A stretch of DNA of 50,965 bases from Lachnospiraceae bacterium (lineage in GTDB: Bacteria > Bacillota > Clostridia > Lachnospirales > Lachnospiraceae), in NCBI GenBank assembly GCA_017544835.1, contig JAFYDI010000115.1, positions 1 to 50,965 of the forward strand, written 5' to 3'. Positions 25,605 through 34,629 of this stretch are shown here, piece by piece. A program made the position numbers and the translations under genes. The notes under the pieces are model-generated. The model had not been told where the DNA came from. It was given only the letters and a program-made list of their open reading frames with translations, and ran no database searches. Numbering within the stretch: the first letter of the stretch is position 1; each line of letters starts with the position of its first letter.

Positions 25605-27539
25605 TTAACCTAATTCCGAAAGAGCTTTGTCGAGCTCGCCCCACTCATCCATGAGGTTTAGGAGGTTCTCCTCGGCAGCGTCAATTTCGCCTTGAATCTC
25701 AGTTAATTTTGAATAGTTGGATGCGTAGGCGGGATTCTGAAGTTCGTCTTTCTTGGACGAAATTACATCTTCGAGGCCTGCAATCTGCTCCTCAAGCTTC
25801 TCCATTTTCTTCTGAATCTTGGAGCGCTCTTTGCCGGGGTTATTGTAAGCGTTCTGCGTAGCGGGCTTGGGTTGCTCGGGGGCAGGCTCTTGTTTCTTGG
25901 AAGCCCCGAAATCAGTCCCTGTATCGGTACCGCCGTTACGCTTTTCTTCGTATTCTTCATATCCGAAGTTATAAGTCTTAACGCCGTCAGCGGTGAACTC
26001 AAGAAGTCTGGTCGCAACCTTCTTAACAAAGTATCTGTCGTGAGATACGAAGATTACGGAACCGGCGAAGTCTTTGAGCATGCTTTCAAGGGTTTCCTTG
26101 CCCACTATGTCCATGTGGTTGGTAGGCTCGTCGAGGATTAAGAAGTTAGGGCCGGTCTTAAATATCTTACAAAGCGCAAGGCGCACTCTCTCGCCTCCCG
26201 AAAGCATGTTAACCTGCTTAAATACATCGTCGCCACGCAACAGGAAGGCTCCAAGATCGCTTCTAACCTCAGTCTCCGTAAGATTAGGGAACATATCCCA
26301 GTAATCGTCTATAACAGACTTTTCCGAGGTATACTGAGCCATCTGCTGGTCGAAATATCCAACATCAACATTCACACCATACTTAAACTCACCCGAAAGG
26401 GGCTCAACCATACCAACAAGGGTCTTTAAGAATGTGGACTTACCGATTCCGTTACCACCGATAATGCCTATCTTCTCGCCCTTTTTCATGTCGAGGTTGA
26501 CTTTCTCCAAAAGCTTATCGTAACCGATTCCTAAGTCTTTTATAAAAAGAACGTCTTTACCGGTCTCGCGAAGCGGTACAAAAGAAGCTTTAAAGCTTTT
26601 CGTGTCGTATCTGTCGGGAGCCTCTACTATCTCCATATGCTCGATAGCTTTAAGCTTGGAGCGGGCAGCCGCAACCTTGGTGGGAGTGTTCTTCCACTGC
26701 TCTACCCAGTCGCGAAGGCGTTTGATTTCTTTCTGCTGAGCTTCGTAGTCTTTCTTTTGCTTTTCAAAAGCTTCTTTCTTAAGCTCGATGAACTTGGTGT
26801 AGTTGCCGCTGTAGCGGGTCATCTTGCCGTACTCGATTTCGTAGACGGTCTCGACGATGTTATCAAGGAACATTCGGTCATGAGACACGAGTACGATGGC
26901 ACGGGGGTAGTCCTTTAAGTATCCTTCAAGCCACTCGACCGTCTCGATATCAAGATGGTTGGTAGGCTCGTCGAGAAGAAGGATGTCGGGCTTCTCCAAA
27001 AGAAGCTTTACGAAGGCAATCTTCGTACGCTGGCCTCCCGAAAAATCGGAGAGGGGTTTCTTCTTGTCTTCGTCTGTGAAGCCAAACTTTTTAAGGACTA
27101 TTTCGTATTCTTTTTCATAATAATAGCCACCTATGTAGTTAAACTGCTCCTGTAGGCGGGTATATTGTTCAAGTAACTTCTCTGAGTGGTCGGTCTGCAT
27201 ACGGGCTACCATGTCATCCATGGTGCGCTGCATGGCACGAATCGGTTCGAATACCTTCTTAACCTCGGTCTCGAGGGAAACAGTGTCATCGGCGAAAGCC
27301 ATCTGCTTAAGGTAACCGATCTGAGGGTTGCCGGTCTTGGCAATGTAAATATCCTCATCGGAATCTCGCTTTACGAGGTCCACTTCGCCGGTGATCAGCT
27401 TAAGAAGAGTGGTCTTACCACAGCCGTTTCGGCCTACGACCGCTATTTTTTCTCTGTTGTTCTTTATCTCAAAATTGATGCCGGAAAGTATGGTGTCGCC
27501 ACCATACATAACCGCACCGTTGTGTATCTGGTAAATCAT
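25605..27539 (-). CDS. ABC-F family ATPase (YdiF/Uup-like)
   Basis: 644-residue soluble protein with two ABC ATPase domains and no membrane segments, the ABC-F pattern of ribosome-associated translation factors. Domain 1 has Walker A GRNGCGKT, signature LSDFSGGQRTK and Walker B LLLDEPTNHLD. The charged interdomain linker (about 240-310, KKDYEAQQKEIKRLRDWVEQ) would reach the ribosomal P-site tRNA. Domain 2 has GGNGIGKS, LSGGERVRLAL and LILDEPTNHMD. A C-terminal coiled coil (about 560-640) follows a Pro/Ala/Gln-rich linker. Whether it is a housekeeping factor or gives antibiotic protection cannot be told from sequence. GGAGA precedes the ATG. It lies 37 nt after the GH13 gene and directly before tRNA-Gly. 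Confidence 0.93.
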   Translation of the reverse strand: MIYQIHNGAVMYGGDTILSGINFEIKNNREKIAVVGRNGCGKTTLLKLITGEVDLVKRDSDEDIYIAKTGNPQIGYLKQMAFADDTVSLETEVKKVFEPIRAMQRTMDDMVARMQTDHSEKLLEQYTRLQEQFNYIGGYYYEKEYEIVLKKFGFTDEDKKKPLSDFSGGQRTKIAFVKLLLEKPDILLLDEPTNHLDIETVEWLEGYLKDYPRAIVLVSHDRMFLDNIVETVYEIEYGKMTRYSGNYTKFIELKKEAFEKQKKDYEAQQKEIKRLRDWVEQWKNTPTKVAAARSKLKAIEHMEIVEAPDRYDTKSFKASFVPLRETGKDVLFIKDLGIGYDKLLEKVNLDMKKGEKIGIIGGNGIGKSTFLKTLVGMVEPLSGEFKYGVNVDVGYFDQQMAQYTSEKSVIDDYWDMFPNLTETEVRSDLGAFLLRGDDVFKQVNMLSGGERVRLALCKIFKTGPNFLILDEPTNHMDIVGKETLESMLKDFAGSVIFVSHDRYFVKKVATRLLEFTADGVKTYNFGYEEYEEKRNGGTDTGTDFGASKKQEPAPEQPKPATQNAYNNPGKERSKIQKKMEKLEEQIAGLEDVISSKKDELQNPAYASNYSKLTEIQGEIDAAEENLLNLMDEWGELDKALSELG

Positions 27540-27576
27540 TTGTATATCTCCATAAATAACCCAATTACCGAATTAA

Positions 27577-29673
27577 TTACCGCTCGGTACGAAGTACAAC
27601 ACCGGAAACCGGCGGAAGCGTTATAACAAGGGAGCCTCCGTCAAGGTCATACACTCTTCTGTCAATAGAGTAACCTTCTCTTGTCGAAAGAATGACTCTC
27701 TCAAGTCTATCAGAAACCGGAGCCGCCTGCCATACGGGCACCGTGAATGTTCTCTCGGCTTCGTCTCTGTTGATGATAACAACTACGCAGGTATCTCTCG
27801 AGAATCTTGCATACGCAAGCGCATAGTTTTCAGAAAGAAGCTTGATGAGCGAGCCGCTTTTTAATTCGAAATTTTCTTTGTGAATACGTATCATTTCCCT
27901 GTGGAAGCCTATAAGCTGCATGTCTTCATTGCCCCAGGGGTATGTACGTCTGTTGTCGGGATCGGTGAAGCCGGCGAGGCCTGCTTCATCACCATAATAA
28001 ATGGTGGGCGCGCCTATCCAGGTCATCTGCATGATGACTGCCAGACGCATTACTGCTTTGTCGGCTCCTTCGCTTGCAGCCTCGGCGCCGAGAGTTCCTA
28101 TACGGCCTACCTTGCCGGTGGTTCTGGTAAGGAATCTTGAGTGGTCGTGGTTGGATAACTGGTTCATGGCCACAAATTTAGAGGGCGCAAAGAACTTATT
28201 GCCCGCATAGAGCATAGTGTCAAAGAAAGCGCCGGCGTTACCGAGTAAATCGCCTCTGAATTCATCGCTGTGCTTCTGCATGCCGGTAAGAAACCAGGTT
28301 ACGGGCTCCATGAACGCATCATAGTTCATGACAGAGTCCCATTCTTTGCCGTTTAACCAGCTCTTGGGGTCACCGTAGTGCTCCGCTAAGATTAGAGCTT
28401 CGGGATTGGCCGACTTAACCGCACTTCTGAAGCGTCTGAAGAATTCGTGGTTGAATTCGGGCGAATGACCAAGGTCTGCAGCCACGTCAAGACGCCATCC
28501 GTCCGCATTGAAGGGCTCGGATACCCATTTGGCCGCAATTTCTATTATCTTATCATAAAGATTCTTACTGCCCTCATAGTTAAGCTTGGGAAGGGTATCG
28601 TAGCCCCACCATCCGTCGTAGCTTCCGTTATAAGGCCAGCCTTCTTTGTTCCTGAAGTCAAAGTAATCTCTGTAAGGGCTGTCCTCGGATACGTAAGCAC
28701 CCTTCGCATAGCCTTCACTGTCTTCGTATATACGCTCTCTGTCGAGCCATTTATTAAAGGAACCGCAGTGGTTGAATACACCGTCAAGAATTACCTTGAT
28801 ACCCTTCTCATGCGCAAGACGCACAAGCTCGCAGAATAAGGCATCCGAAGCCTCAAGATTCTCCATTGCGGAAACCCTTATCTGGTACTTGGTGGCATGT
28901 TTATTGTCGGTGTCGCCGTCTTTAAGGCATTCGCCGCCGTCAACAATTATCTTGCCGAAGTGAGGATCGATATGCTCATAATCCTGCGTATCGTATTTGT
29001 GATTGGAAGGCGATACGAATAAAGGGTTAAAATAAATCGCGTCTATACCCAAATTTTTAAGGTAATCAAGCTTATTGATAACGCCCTGAAGGTCACCGCC
29101 GTAGAATTCCTTGGTGCCGTCTATGGCCGGAACCTTGCTCCAGTCCTCTATTTTCTGAACCGGCCCGCCTACATAGTAATACTCACCGGTCTCAACATCG
29201 TTGGAAGGGTCTCCGTTACAAAAACGCTCCGTATATATCTGATACATAACGGCTCCTTTGGCCCAGTCGGGTGTATGGAATCCGGGCACGATAAAGAAGG
29301 GGTTTCTGGACTCACTGTCTCTGGAAACACCTGCGCTGTCATATATGTAGTTGAGTCTTCCTACTCTGACTTTGAAATAATAGGGAACTTCTGCATCCGA
29401 AAGAGTAAATGTGCATGAATAGAAATCAAACCATTTGTTACTGCTTGTAACCGTCATGGGATAGACTTCATCCTTCACTACTAAAGTTACCTCATCCACA
29501 TTGTCTATGGCCGTCCTGAAAGAAACGGTTACCTCGGAAAAAGGAGCCGGTTCGGGCGGATTTAAGTAATTGCCTGTGGTATCCGAATAGAGAGCCTTCT
29601 TAATGAAGATAGGTCGCATCGTATTGATATACCACAGATTATGTTCTGTTTTATCGTTAAATTGATGATTCAT
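27577..29673 (-). CDS. Intracellular GH13 alpha-glucosidase/neopullulanase-like enzyme
   Basis: 698-residue alpha-amylase family enzyme. An N-terminal beta-sandwich (about 25-125, like CBM34/neopullulanase N domain) precedes the TIM barrel. This has region I GVFNHCG, region II GWRLDVAAD with nucleophile Asp396, region III ILAEHYGD with acid/base Glu431, and region IV QLSNHDHSRFL. An insertion of about 70 residues after YFNPLFVSPSNHKYDTQDY is typical of the neopullulanase/cyclomaltodextrinase group. The C-terminal beta domain ends FVSGVVL-like. No signal peptide, so it should act on imported maltodextrins. The ATG at 29673 has AGGA 10 nt upstream; the leader is long (about 140 nt from a TGATATAAT promoter). 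Confidence 0.93.
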   Translation of the reverse strand: MNHQFNDKTEHNLWYINTMRPIFIKKALYSDTTGNYLNPPEPAPFSEVTVSFRTAIDNVDEVTLVVKDEVYPMTVTSSNKWFDFYSCTFTLSDAEVPYYFKVRVGRLNYIYDSAGVSRDSESRNPFFIVPGFHTPDWAKGAVMYQIYTERFCNGDPSNDVETGEYYYVGGPVQKIEDWSKVPAIDGTKEFYGGDLQGVINKLDYLKNLGIDAIYFNPLFVSPSNHKYDTQDYEHIDPHFGKIIVDGGECLKDGDTDNKHATKYQIRVSAMENLEASDALFCELVRLAHEKGIKVILDGVFNHCGSFNKWLDRERIYEDSEGYAKGAYVSEDSPYRDYFDFRNKEGWPYNGSYDGWWGYDTLPKLNYEGSKNLYDKIIEIAAKWVSEPFNADGWRLDVAADLGHSPEFNHEFFRRFRSAVKSANPEALILAEHYGDPKSWLNGKEWDSVMNYDAFMEPVTWFLTGMQKHSDEFRGDLLGNAGAFFDTMLYAGNKFFAPSKFVAMNQLSNHDHSRFLTRTTGKVGRIGTLGAEAASEGADKAVMRLAVIMQMTWIGAPTIYYGDEAGLAGFTDPDNRRTYPWGNEDMQLIGFHREMIRIHKENFELKSGSLIKLLSENYALAYARFSRDTCVVVIINRDEAERTFTVPVWQAAPVSDRLERVILSTREGYSIDRRVYDLDGGSLVITLPPVSGVVLRTER

Positions 29674-29820
29674 CTTCTTATCCTAAACTGTATAACCTAA
29701 CATCGACGCCTTAACTATGCGGTATTGCATGCGATGTGGCAGTATTCAAAAACTTTGATATACCATCATACTACTTTATAGTTAACGCATCATGTTATAG
29801 CCCCATAACTTCTTGTGATA

Positions 29821-29829
29821 ATTATATCA
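29821..29829 (-). promoter_or_regulatory. Extended -10 promoter of GH13/ABC-F unit
   Basis: On the minus strand TGATATAAT gives a perfect TATAAT (29821-29826) with the upstream TG of an extended -10. The -35 region is poor. The resulting leader of about 140 nt is longer than usual here and could hold control elements. Confidence 0.55.
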
Positions 29830-29852
29830 GTTTAAATATATTTTTGCATAGT

Positions 29853-29884
29853 AAAACAGACAGTAGATGTCTACTGCCTGTTTT
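29853..29884 (-). terminator. Hairpin, probable ftsH operon terminator
   Basis: Arms at 29853-29867 and 29870-29884 pair over nearly 15 bp with one mismatch (AAAACAG.CAGTAGA against its complement). On the minus strand the stem ends in TTTTAC. It lies about 160 nt after the ftsH stop and just upstream of the GH13 promoter. Confidence 0.6.
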
Positions 29885-30042
29885 AGAGAAGGTATTTCTT
29901 CTTATGGGGTATAGCAAAAAACTATATAATGTATTGGGGGGTTACAAATAGTATAATATCAGAGGTCCCTCCTTTTGCAAATGCTCACCATTCACAAAAT
30001 ATATAAAAACAAACAGTATTTTTTGTGAATATTTCACAATGC

Positions 30043-31863
30043 TTATTTGACTATATTAAACAAAGCCTCGAATTCTTCTCTGTTCACTTTTTCTTTCTCT
30101 ATTAAGAGGTCTGCACAAGCCTTCAATACACCCATATGCTCACGGATGATTTCTTCGGCCTGCTTGTAGCATTTGTCGATGATTGCCTTAACTTCTCTGT
30201 CAATCTCGCCGGCTACAAGTTCGGAATGATTCTTGGCATGAGCAAGATCACGACCGATGAATACTTCATCTTCGTCCTCATCTTCGTAGCAAATAACGCC
30301 GATGTTATCGGACATACCGTACTTGGTAACCATCTTACGCGCAAGCTTTGTGGCACGCTTGATGTCGTTGGAAGCACCCGTGGTAATATCGCCAAAGGTT
30401 ATAGCCTCTGCGATTCTTCCGCCGAGGAGTGTCATTATCTCCTGCTCCATACGGCTCTTGGTGTAGTGAATATCGTCGTGCTCGGGGATAGGCATCGTAT
30501 AGCCTGCCGCACCGGGGCCTGTAGGGATAACCGAAATGGTATATACAGGGTCTGTATCAGGAAGCACGTGGAACAATATAGCATGACCCGCTTCGTGGTA
30601 AGCGGTAATCTTCTTGTCTTTGTCTGAAATAATCTTGCTCTTCTTCTCTACGCCGATTCCGACTTTGACAAAAGAATCCTTAATATCCTGCTGGGTAATA
30701 AAGGCTCTGTCATCCTTGGCAGCCGCAATGGCCGATTCATTGAGAAGGTTCTCAAGATCCGCACCTGTAAAGCCTGCGGTAGTCTGAGCAATGCCCTTTA
30801 AGTCTACGTCGTCACCGAGAGGCTTGTTCTTGGCATGAATCTGAAGAATCTCTTCACGCCCGCCTACATCGGGAACGCCGACAGCAATCTTACGGTCGAA
30901 ACGTCCGGGACGAAGAATCGCGGGATCGAGAATATCTACACGGTTGGTAGCCGCAAGTACGATAATGCCGGAGTTCTCCTTAAATCCGTCCATCTCTACG
31001 AGGAGCTGGTTAAGGGTCTGCTCTCTTTCATCGTGGCCGCCACCCATACCGGTACCGCGGCGTCTTGCAACTGCGTCTATTTCGTCGATAAATACCATAC
31101 AAGGTGAGTTCTTCTTGGCTTCTTCGAATAAGTCTCTTACACGGGAAGCACCCACACCTACGAACATTTCCACAAAGTCTGAACCCGAAATGCTAAAGAA
31201 AGGCACTTCCGCCTCACCTGCTATAGCCTTGGCAAGTAAAGTCTTACCTGTTCCGGGAGGTCCCTCAAGAAGCACGCCCTTAGGGATTCTGGCACCGACC
31301 TTGATAAACTTGGCGGGGCTCTTTAAGAACTCTACTATTTCGTCAAGCTCTTCCTTCTCCTCTTTGAGGCCTGCTACGTCTTTAAGCTTGATGGGGTTGT
31401 CGTCTCCCACATACATTCTGGCGCGGGACTTACCAAAATTCATCATCTTGGCATTCTGTCCGCCACCGCCCTGTGAAGTCATAATTACAAAAAGGAATAC
31501 ACCGATTATAAGAATGACAAGCACCGGAAGCGCATATGAAAGAAACCAGTTCTCCCTCGGAATGTCTTCAACGTAAACTGTTGCGTCGGTCTTGGCAATT
31601 TCTTCTTCAAAAGAAATAACGTCAGTCACGAACAACTGTCTTGATGTATTATTGGTAAACTTAACTTCAACCGCACCGGTTCTGTTCTCTGCATTGGGAT
31701 TGATTATTACCTCGCTAACAAGGCCGCTTCCTATGTCTTTCATAAGCTGGTCTTTGGTGTAATAATCTCTGGGTCTTTGCAAGAATGAAAGGATAATCGC
31801 AAATGCCAGAAATGCAAGCATCAGGCCGAAGTATACCCGATACCCCTGTGATTTTTTTCTCAA
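30043..31863 (-). CDS. ftsH: ATP-dependent zinc metalloprotease FtsH
   Basis: Membrane-bound AAA+ protease, 606 residues, normal length. Two membrane segments (about 7-25 and 108-130) bracket the small outward domain ([18 protein letters not shown]). The AAA module has Walker A GPPGTGKT (about 202-209), Walker B VFIDEID and the second region of homology [20 protein letters not shown]. The protease domain carries the zinc motif HEAGH (about 420-424) and a later Asp ligand. It degrades short-lived regulators and damaged membrane proteins. It lies 21 nt after hpt in the tilS-hpt-ftsH order that is conserved in Firmicutes. Confidence 0.97.
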   Translation of the reverse strand: MRKKSQGYRVYFGLMLAFLAFAIILSFLQRPRDYYTKDQLMKDIGSGLVSEVIINPNAENRTGAVEVKFTNNTSRQLFVTDVISFEEEIAKTDATVYVEDIPRENWFLSYALPVLVILIIGVFLFVIMTSQGGGGQNAKMMNFGKSRARMYVGDDNPIKLKDVAGLKEEKEELDEIVEFLKSPAKFIKVGARIPKGVLLEGPPGTGKTLLAKAIAGEAEVPFFSISGSDFVEMFVGVGASRVRDLFEEAKKNSPCMVFIDEIDAVARRRGTGMGGGHDEREQTLNQLLVEMDGFKENSGIIVLAATNRVDILDPAILRPGRFDRKIAVGVPDVGGREEILQIHAKNKPLGDDVDLKGIAQTTAGFTGADLENLLNESAIAAAKDDRAFITQQDIKDSFVKVGIGVEKKSKIISDKDKKITAYHEAGHAILFHVLPDTDPVYTISVIPTGPGAAGYTMPIPEHDDIHYTKSRMEQEIMTLLGGRIAEAITFGDITTGASNDIKRATKLARKMVTKYGMSDNIGVICYEDEDEDEVFIGRDLAHAKNHSELVAGEIDREVKAIIDKCYKQAEEIIREHMGVLKACADLLIEKEKVNREEFEALFNIVK

Positions 31864-31884
31864 AATTTAATCCTCTGTCTTTCT

Positions 31885-32412
31885 TTATTTAAATACAACC
31901 TCTCCGATATAAGGAAGGTTTCTGTATACCTGGTCGTAGTCAAGACCGTAGCCTACTACGAACACATCAGGGATCTTAAATCCCGTATAATCAACATTAA
32001 CATCCACTACTCGACGGTCGGGCTTGTCAAGAAGGGTGCAAAGCTTGAGGCTTGCGGGCTTTCTGTCCTTAAGCATCTCAAGAAGGTAGCTTAATGTACG
32101 ACCTGAGTCAACGATATCTTCAACAACAAGAACATCCTTGCCGATAAGGGGCTCGTCAAGGTCCTTAACAATCTTAACCACGCCACTTGACTTGGTATCG
32201 CCGCCGTAGCTTGATACTGACATAAAGTCAAGTGAAACGGGAAGGTTGATGCGCTTTGCAAGCTCGCACATAAAGAAACTGCCGCCCTTAAGCACGCATA
32301 CAAGGTGAACGGTCTTACCTGCATAATCCTTGGTAATCTGGTCGCCTATTTCCTGAATCCTCTTATCAACTTCTTCTTCTGTCAAAAGAACCTTTACTTC
32401 ATGATCTAACAT
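31885..32412 (-). CDS. hpt: Hypoxanthine-guanine phosphoribosyltransferase
   Basis: Purine-salvage enzyme of 175 residues that converts hypoxanthine or guanine plus PRPP to IMP or GMP. The PRPP-binding loop is VLVVEDIVDSGRTLSYL, the flexible loop includes SVSSYGGDTKSSG, and the C-terminal end FVVGYGLDYDQVYRNLPYIG is typical. Length is normal. It starts 3 nt after the tilS stop, so translation is probably coupled. In Bacillus, TilS and HprT also cooperate in controlling ftsH; the same order here fits that. Confidence 0.97.
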   Translation of the reverse strand: MLDHEVKVLLTEEEVDKRIQEIGDQITKDYAGKTVHLVCVLKGGSFFMCELAKRINLPVSLDFMSVSSYGGDTKSSGVVKIVKDLDEPLIGKDVLVVEDIVDSGRTLSYLLEMLKDRKPASLKLCTLLDKPDRRVVDVNVDYTGFKIPDVFVVGYGLDYDQVYRNLPYIGEVVFK

Positions 32413-32415
32413 CTC

Positions 32416-33810
32416 TTAATCCTCCTTCAAAACGGAAATCTTAATAATCCGCTTTGTCTCTTTAGTTACTTTATACATTTCACTAATCCGATATCCCACA
32501 ACCCACAGTACGTCGTTACCGCTTGCTATAACAGGCACGCTGTCACGAATTCCCGCAGGGATTTTTACATCAATCATGTAGTCTTTGAGTTTCTTGGTGC
32601 CACCGTCAGGGGTGACCGAAATAACGTCTCCGCCCTTACGGCTTCTTAACACCAAAACATCCTTTATTTTACCATAATCAAAGCATTTCGTATACTGCAA
32701 AGTCCCGTAATCGAAGCCGTCAAAATTATCGATTAATTCGGCTCTTACAGTGTATCCCGATGCCTTGACAGAACTACCGTCGGGTATAATCTTCGTCTCG
32801 CATAAGCCTTCCGATAAAAGCTCTTCGCGAGTCAAAATCAAAGTATTGTAAGACGAAACCGCCGTAATATTATACGGAAGATTTACGCTCTTCGTGCCTC
32901 CCTTATTAAGAAGCGAGAGAACATCCCTAAGATGAACATGCGTGATGTCTCTGTTACCCGGAACTAACGTATCAATGGCCTGCTTAATAAGCATACTCTG
33001 CAGGTATTCATCCATTGTTAAAATCTTGCATGCGTCCAAAGAAACCTTTGTCACGGTCTCTTCAACACAGGCTTCCCTGTACGCGTTATCACAACTCTTA
33101 ACCGCAAAATCATAAAGCTGCGACAACTGCTCGGCAGTCTCATACATATGAAGCGTAGCCCCGCCGTTGATACTTTCCTCAAGCATAGGAAGAATATTGT
33201 TGCGAATACGGTTACGCGCATAGTCATCCGTTAAGTTGGAAGCGTCGGTACAAAACCTCACTCCCTCTCGGTTAAGAAATTCCTCAATCTCCTGCCTTGT
33301 GGCAAAAAGAAGCGGTCTTACAATATTATCACGCTTTGGTGGTATTGAAATAAGTCCTTTAATCCCCGTACCGCGCGCTAAGTTAAACAGCATAGTCTCA
33401 GCTCTGTCGTTACAGTTATGAGCCACGGCGATCTTGTCCGCACCCACTTCCCTAAGGACATCTTCAAAGGCTTCGTATCGTGCCTTTCTGCCGGCGTCCT
33501 CGGTTCCGATCTTTAAATCCTGCGACAGCGCCTTAATATCTACCTTGCGAAGATAGAACGGAATGTTCCAATCCTCACAAAGCTTCTCCACATAAGCGGC
33601 TTCATCCTCCGCTTCAGGTCTCAAACAGTGATTGATATGAACGACATACAAAGATAGCGAAAATTTCTCGCTCAGAGAATTCAGCAAAAGAAGGAGCGCT
33701 ACTGAATCCGCTCCGCCGGAAACACCCATTACAATCTTATCTCCCGATTGAATGAGGGCCTTATCTGTAATATATTTCTCTGCTTTTCTTAAAAAAATGT
33801 CTGTCTTCAT
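32416..33810 (-). CDS. tilS: tRNA(Ile)-lysidine synthetase
   Basis: 464-residue N-type ATP pyrophosphatase that attaches lysine to C34 of tRNA-Ile(CAU), changing it to read AUA. The PP-loop is MGVSGGADSVALLLLL (about 28-43), followed by HINHCLRPEAEDEA and the tRNA-binding C-terminal domain with KLKDYMIDVKIPAGIRDSVP. Length is typical. No Shine-Dalgarno sequence precedes the ATG: TAGTAT and TATTAT boxes lie 3-12 nt upstream (33814-33822) and the sequence just before the ATG is CTC, so the mRNA may be leaderless. A terminator hairpin of the divIC gene is 39 nt upstream. Confidence 0.96.
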   Translation of the reverse strand: MKTDIFLRKAEKYITDKALIQSGDKIVMGVSGGADSVALLLLLNSLSEKFSLSLYVVHINHCLRPEAEDEAAYVEKLCEDWNIPFYLRKVDIKALSQDLKIGTEDAGRKARYEAFEDVLREVGADKIAVAHNCNDRAETMLFNLARGTGIKGLISIPPKRDNIVRPLLFATRQEIEEFLNREGVRFCTDASNLTDDYARNRIRNNILPMLEESINGGATLHMYETAEQLSQLYDFAVKSCDNAYREACVEETVTKVSLDACKILTMDEYLQSMLIKQAIDTLVPGNRDITHVHLRDVLSLLNKGGTKSVNLPYNITAVSSYNTLILTREELLSEGLCETKIIPDGSSVKASGYTVRAELIDNFDGFDYGTLQYTKCFDYGKIKDVLVLRSRKGGDVISVTPDGGTKKLKDYMIDVKIPAGIRDSVPVIASGNDVLWVVGYRISEMYKVTKETKRIIKISVLKED

Positions 33811-33848
33811 GAGATAATACTATGCCACTGTAATCATAAATATAAAAC

Positions 33849-33876
33849 ACCTTCCGCCGAATAATCAACGGAAGGT
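33849..33876 (-). terminator. Terminator of the divIC gene
   Basis: Arms ACCTTCCG (33849-33856) and CGGAAGGT (33869-33876) form a perfect 8-bp stem with 12-nt loop, followed on the minus strand by TTTTATATTT. It separates divIC from tilS. Confidence 0.85.
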
Positions 33877-33905
33877 AACAATTTTGTATGAATTATAAAC
33901 AAATT

Positions 33906-34214
33906 TTAATTGTCAGCTTCAAGAATAATCTCATCCTTGTAAACAAGGTCGAGTCTCTCCTTGGCCATGTCTTCAACATACTGCTTGGTCTGAGTGTATT
34001 TTCTGTATTCTTCTATCTCTTCGCTGCGTCTCTCCTGCTCTTCAATCTGCTCGATGAGATATTTCTCGCGCTTTTCGTAAGAGGCTTTCTTGTCCCTAAG
34101 CTCATTACTCTTAAATAATACGACAAGGACAATCATTGCCACTACAGCTGTCACAAGAAACATTCCGCCAAAATTGACTGAGCGGCGACGCATTTTCATC
34201 TTACGTCTTGCCAT
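33906..34214 (-). CDS. divIC: Septum formation initiator, DivIC/FtsB family
   Basis: 102-residue bitopic division protein. A short basic cytoplasmic tail (ARRKMKMRRRS) leads into one membrane segment (about 16-33, GMFLVTAVVAMIVLVVLF). An outward coiled coil follows (about 38-75, very rich in Glu, Lys and Arg) with a small tail ending KERLDLVYKDEIIL. Such proteins act with FtsL/DivIB in the divisome. It sits between rqcP and tilS as in other Firmicutes, but without yabP, yabQ and spoIIE that flank it in Bacillus. It has its own consensus-like promoter and terminator, so it is transcribed alone. Confidence 0.88.
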   Translation of the reverse strand: MARRKMKMRRRSVNFGGMFLVTAVVAMIVLVVLFKSNELRDKKASYEKREKYLIEQIEEQERRSEEIEEYRKYTQTKQYVEDMAKERLDLVYKDEIILEADN

Positions 34215-34252
34215 AGCTGTTTCCCCGTTTACATAATTCCGTTAACATAATT

Positions 34253-34281
34253 ATAATATGGCATAATTAACCATTCGTCAA
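34253..34281 (-). promoter_or_regulatory. Promoter of divIC
   Basis: Minus-strand TTGACG (34276-34281), exactly 17 nt, then TATTAT (34253-34258), about 38 nt before the ATG at 34214. Confidence 0.75.
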
Positions 34282-34313
34282 GAGTATCGGCAACATTTGA
34301 AAAAACTGAACCC

Positions 34314-34553
34314 CTAGAGGTATTTAAAGAGTTCTCCCGCGGTTTCTTTCTTGACTGTTTCCTGAATATCGAGAACTTCTGCCTTAACTTCCTTATTGCC
34401 AAAAGAAATGGCAATGACATCCCCAACCTTAACCTCGGTAGAAGCCTTGGCTACCTTGCCGTTGATGGTTACGCGTCCGTTATCGCATGCTTCATTGGCA
34501 ACTGTTCTTCTTTTGATAAGTCTTGATACTTTTAAATACTTGTCTAACCTCAT
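34314..34553 (-). CDS. rqcP: S4-domain RNA-binding protein RqcP
   Basis: 79-residue protein made of a single S4 RNA-binding domain (RLDKYLKVSRLIKRRTVAN, then GRVTINGKVAKASTEVKVGD) plus a short tail. It matches RqcP/YabO/HslR. In Bacillus RqcP binds the stalled 50S subunit with RqcH and supports addition of C-terminal alanine tails during ribosome quality control. Position between hup and divIC is the conserved one. GAGGA precedes the ATG. The gene runs into a short GC-poor fold with a T-run after its stop, so termination there is weak. Confidence 0.88.
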   Translation of the reverse strand: MRLDKYLKVSRLIKRRTVANEACDNGRVTINGKVAKASTEVKVGDVIAISFGNKEVKAEVLDIQETVKKETAGELFKYL

Positions 34554-34589
34554 TATAATGTCCTCATTCTATATTTTTAACACAAAAAT

Positions 34590-34612
34590 GGGGCTACTCA
34601 AAGAGTAGCCCC
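34590..34612 (-). terminator. Terminator of hup
   Basis: Perfect 10-bp stem GGGGCTACTC (34590-34599) and GAGTAGCCCC (34603-34612) with a 3-nt loop, then ATTTTTG on the minus strand. Confidence 0.9.
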
Positions 34613-34629
34613 GAATTTACTTAAGCGGA

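Larger units (their letters stand above)
29674..30042. other. 369-nt gap between ftsH and the GH13 gene
   Basis: No convincing gene. It holds the GH13 promoter (29821-29829) with a leader of about 140 nt, the hairpin at 29853-29884, and an isolated plus-strand TATAAT (29952-29957) without a -35 partner. Beside the ftsH stop are three TTCACAA/TTGTGAA heptamers (29991-29997, 30023-30029, 30033-30039). It is more AT-rich than its surroundings. A small RNA cannot be excluded. Confidence 0.6.

Noticed and set aside
29736..29951. 71-residue plus-strand frame in the ftsH-GH13 gap
   Set aside because: No ribosome site before its start, composition like non-coding DNA, and it overlaps the GH13 promoter and a hairpin.
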